The position numbers and the translations under genes are program-made. The notes beneath the pieces were generated by a model. That model saw only the letters and a list, made by a program, of their open reading frames with translations. It was not told where the DNA came from and ran no database searches. A stretch of 64,000 nucleotides of DNA from Colias croceus (taxonomy: Eukaryota > Arthropoda > Insecta > Lepidoptera > Pieridae), in NCBI RefSeq assembly GCF_905220415.1, contig NC_059556.1:384501-448500 (forward strand), written 5' to 3'. Positions 32,627 through 46,900 of this stretch are shown here, piece after piece (position 1 is the stretch's first letter; every line of letters begins with the position of its first letter).

Positions 32627-32684
32627 AATTTTTTTAATCACATATTTGGGTTTGGTATCGATCCAGTAACACCCCCTGCTAGTT
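32264..32684 (-). mobile_element. Helitron-like element with (CAGA)n
   Basis: Opens CTAGCTTCCGCCCGCGACTC and includes TTTCATCGAAATCGAACCGG; a (CAGA)n microsatellite lies at about 32589-32625. The right end near CCCCCTGCTAGTT is uncertain. Confidence 0.55.
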
Positions 32685-34493
32685 ATTTTTTCAATATTTT
32701 CAATGTACAGAATTGACCCTTCTACAGATTTATTATATGTATAGATGTTTTGATTGTAGTGGAATTTTTTATTGTTGCTCAAGCATGTAAAAAGTGGAAC
32801 ATATTTGTTGCAGTGTTTTTTTTTTGTACAATGTTGATGTAAATAGTTTCTTGTATGTTGTAGACTATAATTATTCACATATCAATGCCATGTTTCAGGC
32901 TTACGATCGATTTACATGACAAATACTTCGTTTTTTGTTTTGATTAAATGCAGTGATATTTATTTACAAACGTTAAGACAAATTGTTTGCTACCAAATTA
33001 AATTAAATTACATGTTTATAGCTACGATGCTGAGCTTTTTGAGCTTCCATTCATAAAAAATACTTAAAACTAAATGGACCACTTAACATCAAAATAAAAG
33101 TAATATCAAGTGCTCACGAAATACGGCTAAGCACGAACCTGTCAACGTCTATAAGTTATCAATATGTGCCTACGCTTACGCTCGTAACGATATAATACCT
33201 AGAGTAGTGGCAGCGAAGCGAAAGCGATAATATATTCGATTGAGATTTTTATTATGACTCGAGTAAGAGATAATAATTATGTTTTTTTTTTTACTTATTT
33301 AGTTACGATCCATAAGCCTTTTAAGCCAGTTTTTTGTAAAGTCAAACAATTTATTTCTTACGCATAATATATTATGTATTTGATTACAACCTATATGCTA
33401 CGGGTACATTTGACAATAATTGTCGCCCTTATCAGATGAGAGATATAGCTATTGTATAGCTTAGCATTAAGTATAAAAGGCCCTTATCTACGAGTGCAGC
33501 GGTGTGAAACCAAAGTTCTAGTGGTTCGGCTTTTATGGCGAAGGAATTTCATTGTTTTTAGCTCAGGCATTTTAATTGCGGCTTCTTGAAACGTTTACAC
33601 TTAATTATACTTACCGTTGCTTACTTGGTAACTTAGTTATGTAATTGTAAGTATTTCATAATTTTCTGTTATTGTTCCGCTATGTGAGGGAAAGTTTATA
33701 ACGGGTTGAAAATATTTGATAAATGGGTACTAAAATAGTAGCTTGACAACGCTGGAAAGGGCTTGCAAGCTTTCGGTTTTTTTATCAAATATTATTAAAT
33801 TTTTTCACTGAACTAAAGAATTTAGAATCGTAAAATTAAGTCATCACGACGAGATTTTATAACAAGCAAGTGAAATTTGTGATAATTAGTTGAAATTTTG
33901 TTTTAAATTTACAAGAAAAAGCCATGAAATGCCTAATTAAAAATATTTCCCTGAGAACTTAAAAAGGTAAATTCACATAATTTTTTTCCCTAAAAAGACA
34001 ATTACATAATTGCACCAGTCACGTGGTACAATTAAAAATGAAAAAATAATTAATTCCAATCAACGATCCCCATTCCACGAGCAGATCGTAATTATAGATT
34101 TAAATTGGTTCCGTATAATTAGTGTAACAGGGTCTTGGGTTTAAACGCTTGCTCTATCAGATATTCTTGTTAGAATCATTTTCTTAGTGCAGTATTCCTA
34201 TAAGTACATAGAAAATAAGTATAAGTACAAGAAAGTATTTTTTTATTGATTGATACGTATGATATTATGAGCCTATAAAAATTGGATAACATTCTTTTTT
34301 AAGGGAGTAAAAAGTTGGAGAATTTGTACGAAACTCGGTCAGTTTTTCAACAAAACCTATAAAATATAGTTTGACGCCTATCGATGTGGGTAGGGGTCAG
34401 CTAGTTCAAATATTTCAAATAGGTTTTAGTTGGTTTGATAAAGCTATGTTTTCTAAAGCTTCAATGATAACGTACATAATATCATATTATGAA

Positions 34494-34664
34494 TCTATAA
34501 TATAAAAATTAATCGCAAAATGTGTTGGTAAGCGCTTATCTCGAAAACTGAACCGATTTCGTTAGTTCTTTTTTTATAATAATCGTTGAAGTACGAGGAT
34601 GGTTCTTATGGGAAGAAAACGTAAACATGTACCACGGGCGAAGACGCGGCGGACCGCTAATATT
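34494..34664 (+). mobile_element. Helitron-like remnant, second family
   Basis: From AATCTATAATATAAAAATTA to ACGCGGCGGACCGCTAATA with central CTCGAAAACTGAACCGATTT; the organisation is Lep1-like but the sequence differs. Confidence 0.5.
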
Positions 34665-34803
34665 GTATTAAAATCTATAGAAATAGGTTTGTTTATCAGA
34701 TGCCATGTTTCCTCAATATTTTCTTAGTTTGGTACAAAATGCCATTAGGCAGATTTTTTATTTGTAAAGAGGACAAAATATTAATCTGATCTTGATGTTC
34801 TTT

Positions 34804-34930
34804 AGGCCTAGCGCGCATAGCTGCTCGTCCGTGACCTCAGAGGTCAGGGTTCGAGTCATGGCGTAGTAGGTACACAACTATAGACTCTATCGTGATTCCG
34901 AATTTGCTACGCCATGACAGTTGGCTAATG
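34804..34930 (+). mobile_element. tRNA-like SINE candidate
   Basis: CTAGCGCGCATAGCTGC (A-box-like) and GGGTTCGAGTC at 34847-34857 (B-box). No clear tail. Confidence 0.35.
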
Positions 34931-35836
34931 CTTAGTTTTTTAAATTACTCATCGACTTGTAATGTTTATGGTTAGTTAGTCTGGAGGTCTTTTATTCAAT
35001 TGTGATTAGCTTAAAGTTTCTGCACGATATGATTTGGAAAATAGATAATTATTTTGCTTCTGAGTTCTTTTTTTTTCTTTAAGAATTAGATTTAATAACG
35101 ATTTTTATGAAATTGTACCTATTAGAACGTTAAATGTTATTTATTTATTTTTTATTTATATACGCATTATGCGTATATAAAAACATGTAATTATAAGATA
35201 TACTATAAAATAGTTATAGTATATTTATCCCGTTCAGAACTGTGTAACTTCAAAAAAACTTCCTAAACTCTATAATGAAAGTGCAAGATGTTAGATTTCC
35301 CTACTTAACTCTTGCTCTAACACGTGCAAAACCTCATCAAATCCATTCAGCCGTTACTAAACCACAGACATTTCTACATTCGTAAAATCACAAATTTATT
35401 CACTCGTTTACTCGCGGCTAGTTCACAGTAAGTTATGGCCAGTGACTGGGGATAGTAATGTGAGCGCGTGGGCGGTCGGCCTCAACGCGTTCAAACAATG
35501 GACCGTTTTAAAACTAATTCCGTGGACATTGCATTTGTTTTATGTTTTATTTACTAAAAGAAAATGTAATGCGCTGTGTGTTATGTAGAGTTGTTGTTGT
35601 CTTATGTTCTTTTGATGTGTATTAAGAAATTCAATAATTTGCGACAGATTGTGGCGAAGCTTCGACACTTGAAAAGGAGCTTATTAGTTATTTTATTAAT
35701 TTGAAATAAATTTCGTAGTGTTTTCGCAAGTTGGTCAATTTGCGTCTTAAAATCCCAAAAGGAAGGATACTTCAACATCCCTAAGCAAAAATTGATTTTG
35801 GTACGTGACGTGTGGCACTCGGAACCTGCCGCGGTA

Positions 35837-35968
35837 AAGCTATTGCATGCTATGCCTTGAAGCCACACCTCCGCCCGTCGGAGTGGGGAGCGTGAGGTTT
35901 TTTCGTTACGGAATTTCTCGATTCAGTCCCGGCGCTCAAGGCCCGCGATAGAAGCTATGCAATAGCTT
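35837..35968. mobile_element. Small GC-richer repeat with 12-bp inverted ends
   Basis: AAGCTATTGCAT at 35837-35848 and its exact inverse at 35957-35968 bound a GC-rich interior, giving a MITE-like unit of about 132 bp. Confidence 0.5.
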
Positions 35969-36599
35969 AATAAACTCATTTAGTATAATACTGAGGCTTT
36001 AAAATCCCGTATATAATTAAATAATAAGCAAACACTGCAAATAGCTAGTTAGAGTAATTGTTACATATTGTGTAATGAGAATGATATTCCCAATTCAGTA
36101 CTGTTATTGCATTCACTATTTCATAGTTATGTTTGTAAACTTGTGAATAAAATTGTATTTTGTATTGTTAGTTGTTACGTACTTAATTTGATATGTTTAT
36201 ATTCATAATATTATGTTTGCGAAGGCGGGTTAGTTGCACCATTTCAAGAACGGTTGGATTACTTTTTTATTTTTGCTTGTTTATTTTGTGATATTTTTGC
36301 TCTGAAAATAGGAAAAATGTTAAGAATTTACTATGAAATAAATTTATTTTAAAATTACTTCACAAACTTAATCAAGATTATCGGAAAATTACACTTTTGA
36401 GGTCTATAAGATTCTTAAAACTCAATTATTGTAACGTAAACATTTTTGGTAGAGACAAAAAATTAGTTCTTTCTTTTTGTAAAAAGAAAAACCACCTATA
36501 TCTCCACCTACACCATTTGTTTACTAATTACTCTTTCCCCAATTATTATCATCAGCATTTAATACCAATCAGTATTGTCTAGTTCACACGAAGTTACCG

Positions 36600-36830
36600 T
36601 TCAAACCACTCCATTCCCCGTTAACATTACGCAACGCACAGCGAGACGCACGGACGGACAGTTAGTCAACGTGCCAGCGCTCAAAACGACGCGCGCGTAG
36701 AAAAAAAAAACAAATAAAAAATAAACACGCTTTTCTTCGCGCCAGTACTGGAAAGCGCGCGAAATTTAAATTTCGAATTTCAGTGTTGTGTGTGTGGTGT
36801 GCTTTTTTTTTCTTTTTTTATCTGTGAATG
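36600..36830 (+). promoter_or_regulatory. Candidate promoter / 5' non-coding exon
   Basis: GC-rich stretch in AT-rich surroundings, a perfect 16-bp palindrome CGAAATTTAAATTTCG at 36760-36775, then a TCAGTG initiator at 36780-36785. No coding exon follows in the window. Speculative. Confidence 0.25.
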
Positions 36831-37464
36831 GAATAGTTTTTACGGAGATGTGTCAATGGATAGTGCGTATGCGCTTGTCCATTCATAAAATTGTATTAGG
36901 TCTGTATCACTTTCAAGGATTTGTTTACGTCATTTGGCAAGGTCTTGTTGATAGAATGGGTGTTTTTGGTGAATTATGGACCTTTGATAATAGAATTACC
37001 TAATAATTGATGTTATCTAAGTATGTTTTTACAGGCTGTTTTGCGAATGCATTGAAGAGCATTTATAGAGACATGCTCTTTGATTAAATATTTAATGGTT
37101 GCATTATATTAATAAACATTTACGATTTATTTCACATAAATAATTTTATTTTTAATATACGCTCAAATCATTTTATAGAGAAATATGTTAGAAGTAGTCT
37201 GTAAGAGATCGATGAACTATAGAATAATCTATCAATAGGTACATAATCATAGTGTAAAAAGGTTTTTTGTTTGTCATCGTTTCAAGGCTATATTACTGAA
37301 TCGATATAATTGAAACTTAGCGGTTTAGTAGTCCCCTATTTCATGGTAAATAGGAACATAGCTTAATTTTAATTTGAAATAAATTAGGAACATAAGTTTC
37401 TAGTGATAATTAAAAAAATTGAATGCATTATCAGCGCTTCTGAAATAAATCTACTTACATAAAT

Positions 37465-37655
37465 CTATACTAATATTATAAAGCTGAAGAGTTTGTTTGT
37501 TTGAACGCGCTAATCTCGAGAAATACTGGTCCGATTTGAAAAATTTTATCGGTGTTAGATAGCCTATTTATCGAGGAAGGATTATAAGCTATAAATCATC
37601 TCGCTAAAACCAACAAAAGCAGAGCACTGTGGGTAAAACCGCGGAACACAGCTAG
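37465..37655 (+). mobile_element. Lep1-like Helitron remnant
   Basis: CTATACTAATATTATAAAGC at the left, GAACGCGCTAATCTCGAGAA inside, CGGAACACAGCTAGT at the right. Confidence 0.72.
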
Positions 37656-37865
37656 TAAATAATATTCGGTATTAAGTTATGTCTGTTTTTTTATACTTAC
37701 TTGGTTCAGAAATGGATCGTGATAAACAATTTAAAATTTCATAACGTTCTCCGAAGTACGTTATAATTTTCAGCAATTTCCATACATTAGCATTCGAAAT
37801 GATAATAATTACAACTAATTACCCATTATTAATGACAGTGTTCCGCTATAAGATTGTAATAATGC

Positions 37866-37945
37866 AACACCATTATGGAGAGACTCAGTGGTTAAATTGG
37901 CCGTAGAAGGTATGCGATTCGGTTCCCGTGGGAGACGAAAATATG
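37866..37945 (+). mobile_element. Degraded tRNA-like SINE
   Basis: GACTCAGTGGTTAAATTGGC (A-box-like) and GCGATTCGGTTCCCG (B-box-like) at tRNA spacing, followed by GTGGGAGACG. Confidence 0.4.
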
Positions 37946-38464
37946 AATTTGTAGTATTTCGAGTTAATTTTGTATTTTTATAACCTCCATAGACTAATTT
38001 TTTACCAAACACATATTATATAATTTGTATGATTTTAAATATCAACAAAAAGTGACAACATGAAAGCACTTGAATTTATCTGAATGCGTCAGCCTGTTGA
38101 ACTTCAGGAAGTTGTTTCATAAAAATCGCATTAAAACTAGAACAGCATTTGGCATCAACAACACTCTTTAGTAGTAATCGTTTCGCAAATAAACCTCAAC
38201 ACAGACAGACACGCATCGGCTATTATAATAATAAATCAATATGGGGAAGTGTTTGGAAATGTAATAATAATTATTTATTGCTGTAGTAAATAAAGTTTTT
38301 ATTAATAAAGAGTTGTAATTAACTACTAGGTAACGCCTGGCGTCTGTTTTGTTTTGACATTTAATTGTCTGAAACAACTTTCTATTATTTCTGTAATATT
38401 CATTAATTTTATTAATTAATCTAACTAGCTTTTCGCATCCGGTTTTCCACACATTATGACAATT

Positions 38465-38653
38465 CTATATTTAATATTATAAAGCTGAAGAGTATGTTTG
38501 TTTGAACGCTCTAATCTCGGGAACTACTGGTTCGATTTTAAAAAAAATTTTCCGTGATAAATAGCCCATTCATCGAGCAAGGCTATATAATATCATCTCG
38601 CTAAGACCAAAAGGAACGGAGCACTGCGGGTAAAACCGCGTAGCACAGCTAGT
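38465..38653 (+). mobile_element. Lep1-like Helitron remnant
   Basis: Same layout as the 37.5-kb copy, about 1 kb away and in the same orientation; ends CGTAGCACAGCTAGT. Confidence 0.72.
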
Positions 38654-39397
38654 TATCATGATAATAGTCTATCTTTAGAGCTTAGAATTCATTAAAATCG
38701 GTTCAGGAATTTTGGCGTAAAAATCGAACACGCTATTCGAATTTATGATATACCTAAGTAAGACAGGGTTGCTGTCTAGTCTAACTTAATAAATTAATAA
38801 AAATAGATTTTTAATGATAGGTTATTAAAAAAATTTAAACTACTCAAGTTTTAATGCGAATATATAGTTTATTAGAAGTCTCTAGGAATAGATATGAAAA
38901 TATTACAGCAGTTTATAATAATACATTTTTCGCAATCGGGAACCCAAAATTCCTCATGAACCAAGAAACTAGTGGTCACTCATAAATATTTTATATACAA
39001 CAGGAAACAGCCACAAAATGTATTACAATAGTTTATAATTGTACTATTTCAATACTAGTTGTCCTATTTGTCTGCATTCGACATGGTCATTATAATGAGG
39101 TATGTGCCAAATAGCAGTGGTACTAGTTAATATATTATTTGTGGCAGTGGTGACTCAGCGGTTCAAACTTTAACTCAAACTCAAACTTTAAACTACCTAT
39201 GTAATTCATAATTACTTTTAAAAGTCTACATGACTTTTTGAGATTGAGCTCATCTATACTTTAAGAACTGTTTATGAATAGTCATTTTTGAAACAACCAC
39301 TGAAATTCACAATGGTAAGCTTCAGAAAGTTCCTAATCAAATTTTTTTCAACAGAGCATTTAGGTAACATAATATTATTATGACCACAGATATAAAT

Positions 39398-39606
39398 CCA
39401 TACTTAATATTATAAATGCGAAAGTAACTCTATCTGTTACCCAATCACGCCTTAACTACTAAACCAATTTGCATGAAATTTGGTATAGAGATATAATGAT
39501 ACCCGAGAAAGGACATAGGATAAGTTTTATCCCGAAAATCCCACGGGAACGGGAAATATGCGGGTTTTTCTTTGACTGCGCGGGCGATGCCGCGGGTGGA
39601 AAGCTA
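39398..39606 (+). mobile_element. Lep1-like Helitron remnant
   Basis: TACTTAATATTATAAATGCG at the left and GCCGCGGGTGGAAAGCTA at the right; same subfamily as the 7.6-kb copy. Confidence 0.7.
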
Positions 39607-42600
39607 TTATAATATATACTAGATAATATTACTATAAGTACATCAAAATCTATTTTAAACTACTTTCAACTACGGCCAATTCCAACGGAGTCTAGCCACC
39701 TAGAGATTAGCGCATATGTGTTTGTTTTCAAGTAATACTTAAAATGTTAGGGACAACTAATGCACTAAAATAAATACCTACCTTTATTAATTTTTCAATT
39801 ACTTAAAACCATAAGATAAATTTCATCTAAATTAGTTCAGCGGTTTTGACGTGACTACGAAAAATAGAATACTAATCTCTACACTGCATTTGTCCCTTTC
39901 CAATTTATCAATTTAATTTAATTTCCAAAATATCAATTATCATTTGAAAAACATCAAAATGAGTTCTGCAGTTATTTAAGTTACAACTTTCCATAGGACA
40001 AACGATCTCTACTTATAGCTAGATTCGACCATTGTTTCAATTAAATCTCCTTCAAAATTTCATCAAAATGGGTTCAGCAGTTTTCTAACATAAATATTCA
40101 TATTAATAATATCCCGCACAGTGATTCAAATCAATAGGGCCTTCCGTTCACACTTCACCAATTTGGCCATAAATCATACAGGATGCTCCGAGGCCGAATC
40201 TGTTAGATACAGGATGTTGTTATTGCTTCTCATACGCCTATTTGTTTTATTGGTTATTAGATTTGACTAGATTGAACACCTGGCGATGCCTGTTATTATA
40301 GTTCTATTGAATAGTTGAAATTGGTTTAAAATAGGCAGGACTTCAGATCAATTGTCATAATAATATATCATCATTCATCATCAACAGCCTTGCAAATTTT
40401 AATACTGCGAGCACCATCGCGGTGAAGAATAAAGAAATTGGCATACATTTCATCAAGTAAAAACCAGATCGAAACCTATCCAAGTAATTTTCGATAATAG
40501 CATCCACTTGCAATCTGTATCGATATGCACATTTCTCTATTTATCCCGTATTTGCCCAATTTTAATCACAAACATGAATACCGGCTGTACTCATCCGAAT
40601 TTTTTGAATAACAGTAATCTGAATATGAAATTGTAAATAGTACCTACTCGTTCCGTTGGATCATACAAACACGGTTCCTGGTTTCCAAATGAAAGCGGAA
40701 AAAAATTCCCGCCTCAAAAGAGCATGTCAAAACTAATGATCACAACCTTTAAATTCTACGAAATCACTCCACGGGATTTTAACCCATATTCCATGCACAT
40801 ACAATCGGAAATCCCAAACCCCATTTAATGTATAGATCTGCCTTTGACTGCAACTGTTCTATAACTAGAGTTGACATGTCACGCAGAAATGAGCTTTCGA
40901 GCGCAGACGTTTTGGTTGCTTTTCGAATGGCACGAGCGGGAAAAACTAAAATAAGATAATAGAATTTCTAGTATAGAATCTGACATGCGATATTTTGACG
41001 TCAGAAGTTGGGGAAATATCCGCAGAATGATTTATGTCCGCGTAATAACTTGTATCGCCATATCAGATATTGAACAAAAATGGAAACAATTTTTGTTCAA
41101 GGAAAACTAAACACGAAACGTTCAATGTTAAAAAAATATGATCATAATTTTTTTAAATTAAAAGACAGAAAATTAGGGAAGAATTTTAATAAAATATAGT
41201 ATATTTTCCCGTTTAAAATCTAGGAATATAATCATTTAAAACGAAATATAGGCTTTTAAAAAACAAAACACGTAAAACTAAATGTAGTTAAATATCTTAT
41301 TACATAGATAGCGTAAAATCTGTAAAAAAGTCGCTATCATAAAAGTTATAGATAAATTCCAATATCATTTTAAAGAGCTGTTAATTAATATTGATGAAGT
41401 TGGAAGTCTAAATCTTGGAAATTCTCTAATTAATTGTTCCACAGCATTTTATGAGTTGAGTAAGAATTTAATACCTGTAACCAATTACCGAGTTTTTAAT
41501 ACAGTTATTAAGTTCTAAGTGTTTTTATTTGCCTTTAATCGAATGAAAGTATGAAGGTATAAGAACGTAATATAACTTCCAATCAATTAATTAATTAGAA
41601 GCATTTCTTCTATTTTATACATAAAATAGGGATCTAGGTTCAAGAATTATAATGTCCTCTCTTTACATAATGTTATTTTAACATGGATAGATCTTATGGA
41701 ATTCACCTAATACTAATGTTAACTTCTTGATTTAAAAACTACTGTTTAATAGATTTTGCGTGACTGACTGACAAACATTCTCTTCCAACTAACAATACTA
41801 TAAATGTGAAAGTTTGTTTATGTGTCTGTTCATTTCTAAATCATTCAATTAATTTAACTCCAGACATAATTCACTCGGTACTAAACGAAATAACATTTTG
41901 CTATTATATGTATGTATACGATGCATAAACTCCGAATTGCTGAACCAATTTTAATGAAATTAATGGCAATATAATTTTAATTTGAACAAAAAATAAATTT
42001 GCCGTTACGTAAGTAGCTATTCGAGTGTTATAGCTTTATAAGTGTGACTTTGACAGAAATTATTCTAATCGCGTGTGAATCCGCGTGTAACAACTAGTTA
42101 ATTCCAAGATAAGTACAGGATCAAGTTGTTAAGATATTCGCAGTACAATAGATACAAGGTATAATTGTCGTCGGTTGTCGCGAGCATTGACCCCAATTGT
42201 TCAGTTTTTGCCGACACCACCCGCCGACAATCAGTAGGGTTGTCAACGAGAGAATCAACATAAATAAATAAATCATTTATTGCATAAAAACATTGTACCT
42301 ACTAAGATATTTAGATTAAAATTATAAAACATTCATGTTTTTACTATAACTTCATAGCATACATCATAGAAAAAATAGTAGTAAGATTGACATTAATTAT
42401 TGTAGTTTGAAAGAAGTATGAATAAAATTGTTTTGTGTTTTGGAATTTCTGCACATATTGTTTGGATTTCTAATGACGTGTTAATATAATGATATTTAAT
42501 GGTACCATGTACATTTAATAAATTTTGATGGGTGTGTGTTCGATTCCTTTATAGACTTGTATTAATTTTATTTCTAATAATTTCGCAGCTCATTTATCAG

Positions 42601-43667
42601 CGAAGCTTCTTATATTATATTGCTTACTTAGTTAATACAATCTCATCACATTATATCCCTTTTATAACGACACTGATAAATTTATTGTTCTCCACCGGAG
42701 AGATATCCCAAAGTCGATGAAAAATAAAAAAATTCTAAAAAGTATTTATTTTTCAAAAGCAACAACCCTAGCTCACAAATAGTGGAGGCATTACCGCGTT
42801 CTTGTCCTGTTCATGAACTTGATTGTAATTGCCGATCGAGTGCGACTCGCGATCTTGACGACAGTGGGGCCCTAATTTTGGGGCCTCGTTTTGGGGCCTC
42901 CAATGTTTACCTGTAAAAAAAAGATTCATTAATACATAATATGAAAATTAAAAAAAAACAAGGTAATTAACAGTATTTATTTATAAAATTAGCATTAGTT
43001 ATAATAAGTAGTTAACATTGTAATAAACTGTATTTTTTGTTAAAATATAACCTTTACTCGTTTATTTTATTATGAGTAAACAGTTAAAATTGCATTAAGC
43101 AGTATTAGTTTTTAAAATGACTTGCCTTGTATTTACAAGGTCTGAAAAACTTAAAGACGCAAGAAAAAAATACAATATCTAAATCATTAAAATCGATTGA
43201 GCCGTTTGCCAACCACAACACACAAACACACCAACTTAGAAACTAACATCATTACCATTAAACGAAAATTTAACAAAACACCAAGAGCCGCTTCTGTGCA
43301 AATAACTTAAATCTTTTCACGGCTTCATTTTCGACAAAAACACATCCGTAGTTAATTATTATTCTTTTAAATATAATGACGATAATGATCCTTAAATTGT
43401 TGCCTTTTTATTTAACCACCAATGGAGTCGCTTCAAATGGGACTGGGTTTTTAATACAAGCTGTTTTCCCTGACTTTGAATGTGGTAAAATTGAGATTTT
43501 CGAGTCGAGTCGAGTTTTAGAAAATGAAACAGGAACATTGTAGATTAACATTTAAAATTTTACTTCTAACCGTGCTATTTAAAAATAAGTAATTCAGGTG
43601 TGTATTAATATATGTGTATAAATTTAACTTTATGTTAAATACTGAAAATTTAAATACTTATTTGTCA
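39607..43667. other. Intergenic DNA, degraded repeats
   Basis: No gene. Faint Helitron-like phrases near 39820, 41800-42090 and an (AAAT)n stretch at 42260-42280. Confidence 0.35.
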
Positions 43668-43907
43668 CTAGCTTTCCACTCGCAGCTTCGCCCGCGCAGT
43701 CAAAGAAAAACCAGCATAGTTCCCGTTCCCGTGGAATTTCCGGGATGAGACCTATCCTATTTCCCGGGGTAAAAAGTAGCCTATGTCCTTTCTCGGGTAT
43801 CACAATATCTCTATACCAAATTTCATGCAAATTGGTTCAGTAGTTAAGGCGAGATTGAGTAACAGACAGACAGACAGAGTTACTTTCGCATTTATAATAT
43901 TAGTATG
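43668..43907 (-). mobile_element. Lep1-like Helitron remnant
   Basis: ACTAGCTTTCCACTCGCAGC to TTTATAATATTAGTATGG with a (CAGA)n run; the longest and best-preserved copy here. The minus-strand open frame inside is a shadow. Confidence 0.75.
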
Positions 43908-46900
43908 GACTAAGGAAAAGCATAGAAATAATGAGAAAATCTTACAATAACTCCTCTATAATATAAAAAACCGCCTGAAAAAAAAAGTATCCTAGCATAA
44001 ATATTGCGACAATATTTCCAAAATCTTGTTCTAAATTATCAATCATATTTCCCAACAAGATGATAAATTCCTAGCTCAGCTGTCTCTTCCTCTCTCACTA
44101 TAATTAATATGTTTCATCCCTTTCGCACGCTCATTAAAATTAAGCTTGCTTATTAGATTAAGTTATGAGGTGCACTCATATCTACCGTATAATCTGCTAT
44201 TAACCTAAATCCAATGGTTTTGGGTTATTTTCTTGTGAAATTTTCAGTTTTCAGTCATACCATATTTGAAAGAAATTTTTAATTCATAACTGATATTAAG
44301 ATGTAATATAAATTAGCTTACATTAATAAGAAATTAAATCTTAGTTGTAACCATAGATTTTTTATATAATTAATTATAATATACAACAGTATAGAGGAAT
44401 CTAACGAAAATTAGGAAATTATCTAGTTTTACAAGTATGTATAGTACTCAAAAACCATAACCCTTCTGTTGGCATAGTCGGATAGACCAAACCAATTTCT
44501 TACCTCCCGGAAGTCAGTAAAATTCTTAGTCATTAATAAATGACTCAATGCGTGACATATGTTTTATATTTGGGGTTATTAGTAACAAATATTTTAAGCA
44601 ACCACTAGAAAATATACATTGATACTTATATTATTATGATTGAAGTATTTGTCTGTGATTGAAAAAATGTTTGGTTAAGAGCTTATTGGCATTTAAGTAC
44701 ATGACACCAGGATATACAAAGATACATTTTTTTGTACAAAGAAAAAAAATTGTGTGTACCTACAATTTTTTTGTATAAAACTTTAGAACGGTTGAATCGA
44801 TTTTGATAGAACTTTCACTACTTAATAAAAAAGTTATTTAGACAAACTATAGATATTTATTTTTTCCAAAAACTACTGCGAAATTCTGAAATGCCTTAGA
44901 ACATGAAGTCCACATTATCGTCAAAATACAGCTTCGTTCTTACTTCCTCATATGAAATAACTCTAAAATGAAAGAGATAGAACTCATTAAACTATCAACT
45001 ATAATAATAAATGAAAATCTTCAAGGTTATATCAGTACCTTGATGTGATTCACACCTTGGTGTTAACGCTAGTGTGAAGGTCTAGTGCTGTTCACAACTT
45101 GTTGTGTTCGTGAGAAATATCGTATCTACATGTATCTATGAGTTTTGGTAAACAAATAATAGGGATTTTAAAAACGAATACTAATAGTGGTACCACGTAG
45201 TACGTAGGTTTATGTAAAAATAATTGGGATAAACTTAAAAGAATTGAAAATTGAGTCATACAAGTCTTCATTGCTTTTTGACGAAGTCATATTATATCCC
45301 ATTTGTAATCTAATCTTATATCATTTCCATAAAGTACCTACAATTTAAAAACTATATTAGCTATCCGTCCACAGCTTCGACCGCTTTGTCTAAAACCTAA
45401 TAAATTATATACTAAAACCTTCCTCTTGAATCACTCCATCTTTAAAATAACGCATCAAAATCCGTTGCATGGTTTGAGGACATAGAGACAGAAAAGGCGA
45501 CTTTGTTTTAAACTATGTAGTGAAGTATAAACTAATATCGTATGCTCTCATTTACACAAATCTATTTCACAGTAATTAATATTCTACTAATTGGAATATA
45601 ACATAAAAAAACATAATTCTATTTAGTGCTATAATCACGAATCCATTTATATTTTCCGCCGAATTACATCGCTTAATGACTTTTTACGGGACTTAATGGC
45701 GTTTCGGAGTACATAATGATCGAGTCGTTAAATATAAAAATCTTAGTTTATGGTTTTTAAATGACATTTTTACATTATACCTTGTTAAGTGTTGTTCGGA
45801 TGTTGATACATATTTTGAAAACATTTATCACATTTTTTTATGGTTTGACAAGTTATTAAAACATACGTTCAAATTTTACGAGTTGCATTCTTTATTAATG
45901 ACGTTTATTATGATGAATTTTTAATGCTCAATTTCAAGTAGCCTTTACACCTTAACAACATTTTAATTCAGATAACGGAAAAAAATATGAAATTTATTAT
46001 GGTGATTTACACTTTGATTAATTAACACCAAGTTTTTTGCAGTTTCCAATAATTATTTATTCTAACTGAAATTCCCAAAGATATTTTTCCATTTACAATA
46101 ATATTAAACAATCAAATTTTTAAAAACATACACGCGTGATGCTTGACATGATAACAACGTAGCTATTACTATAATTTGTTCACCTTTTTTCCAGTAGTTG
46201 TTATCTACCACCACATAATCAACATTACGCAAGAAACAAATAAAGAAACAGTTTATCGTGGATGTTCCAGCCCATGTACAATGTACATTGTTTTATCGTC
46301 GCACCATTTCCTCTATTCCCAATTTCCTTGTACTAATTCATAGCAATTGTTCCTAACATTAGGGTACAATGGGCGAATGTAGCGAATTTGTAAGCTTCTT
46401 GTTTGTGACTAGTGTAGTTTTTCATATCTGTTTCTTGTTTACGGTCAGTTTATTTTAAGTGGCAAAACGTTACCTTTTTGTAGTAAATACTGTGGTTGTG
46501 TGTATTTTATTCAAGCACAGATAGGACTTATCTGCTTACTAATCTGTGATGATAATAATTTATTAAAAACGTAGGTTCAAGTATTATAATGAATGAACGG
46601 CGTTTTAACAGGAATGCATTTTTTTTTACTTTTCCGTTTTATTTTCTTCTTTATTTAATTTAATTATAACGTTGGTAGATTTCAAGTGGCAGGCTTTTAT
46701 TATAACTCTAACTTAAATTGCTACTCTAATAGTAATCAAAATGTATTTTGAATCAATGAATCTTTTAAATATACGATAGATCTAATAAAGCAATATGATC
46801 AATAAATTCACCACAAAAATTTTCCCTGATAGCGTTCGTACCTTGATTAGTGTTCATAGATATTTATCAGTTACCAAATTCCTAATTCAGCTACACATGA

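Noticed and set aside
32510..32878. 122-codon minus-strand frame with a CLSVCLSVCL repeat
   Set aside because: The repeat is the translated (CAGA)n microsatellite of a Helitron-like element.
43630..43830. 66-codon minus-strand frame
   Set aside because: Translation of a Helitron remnant.
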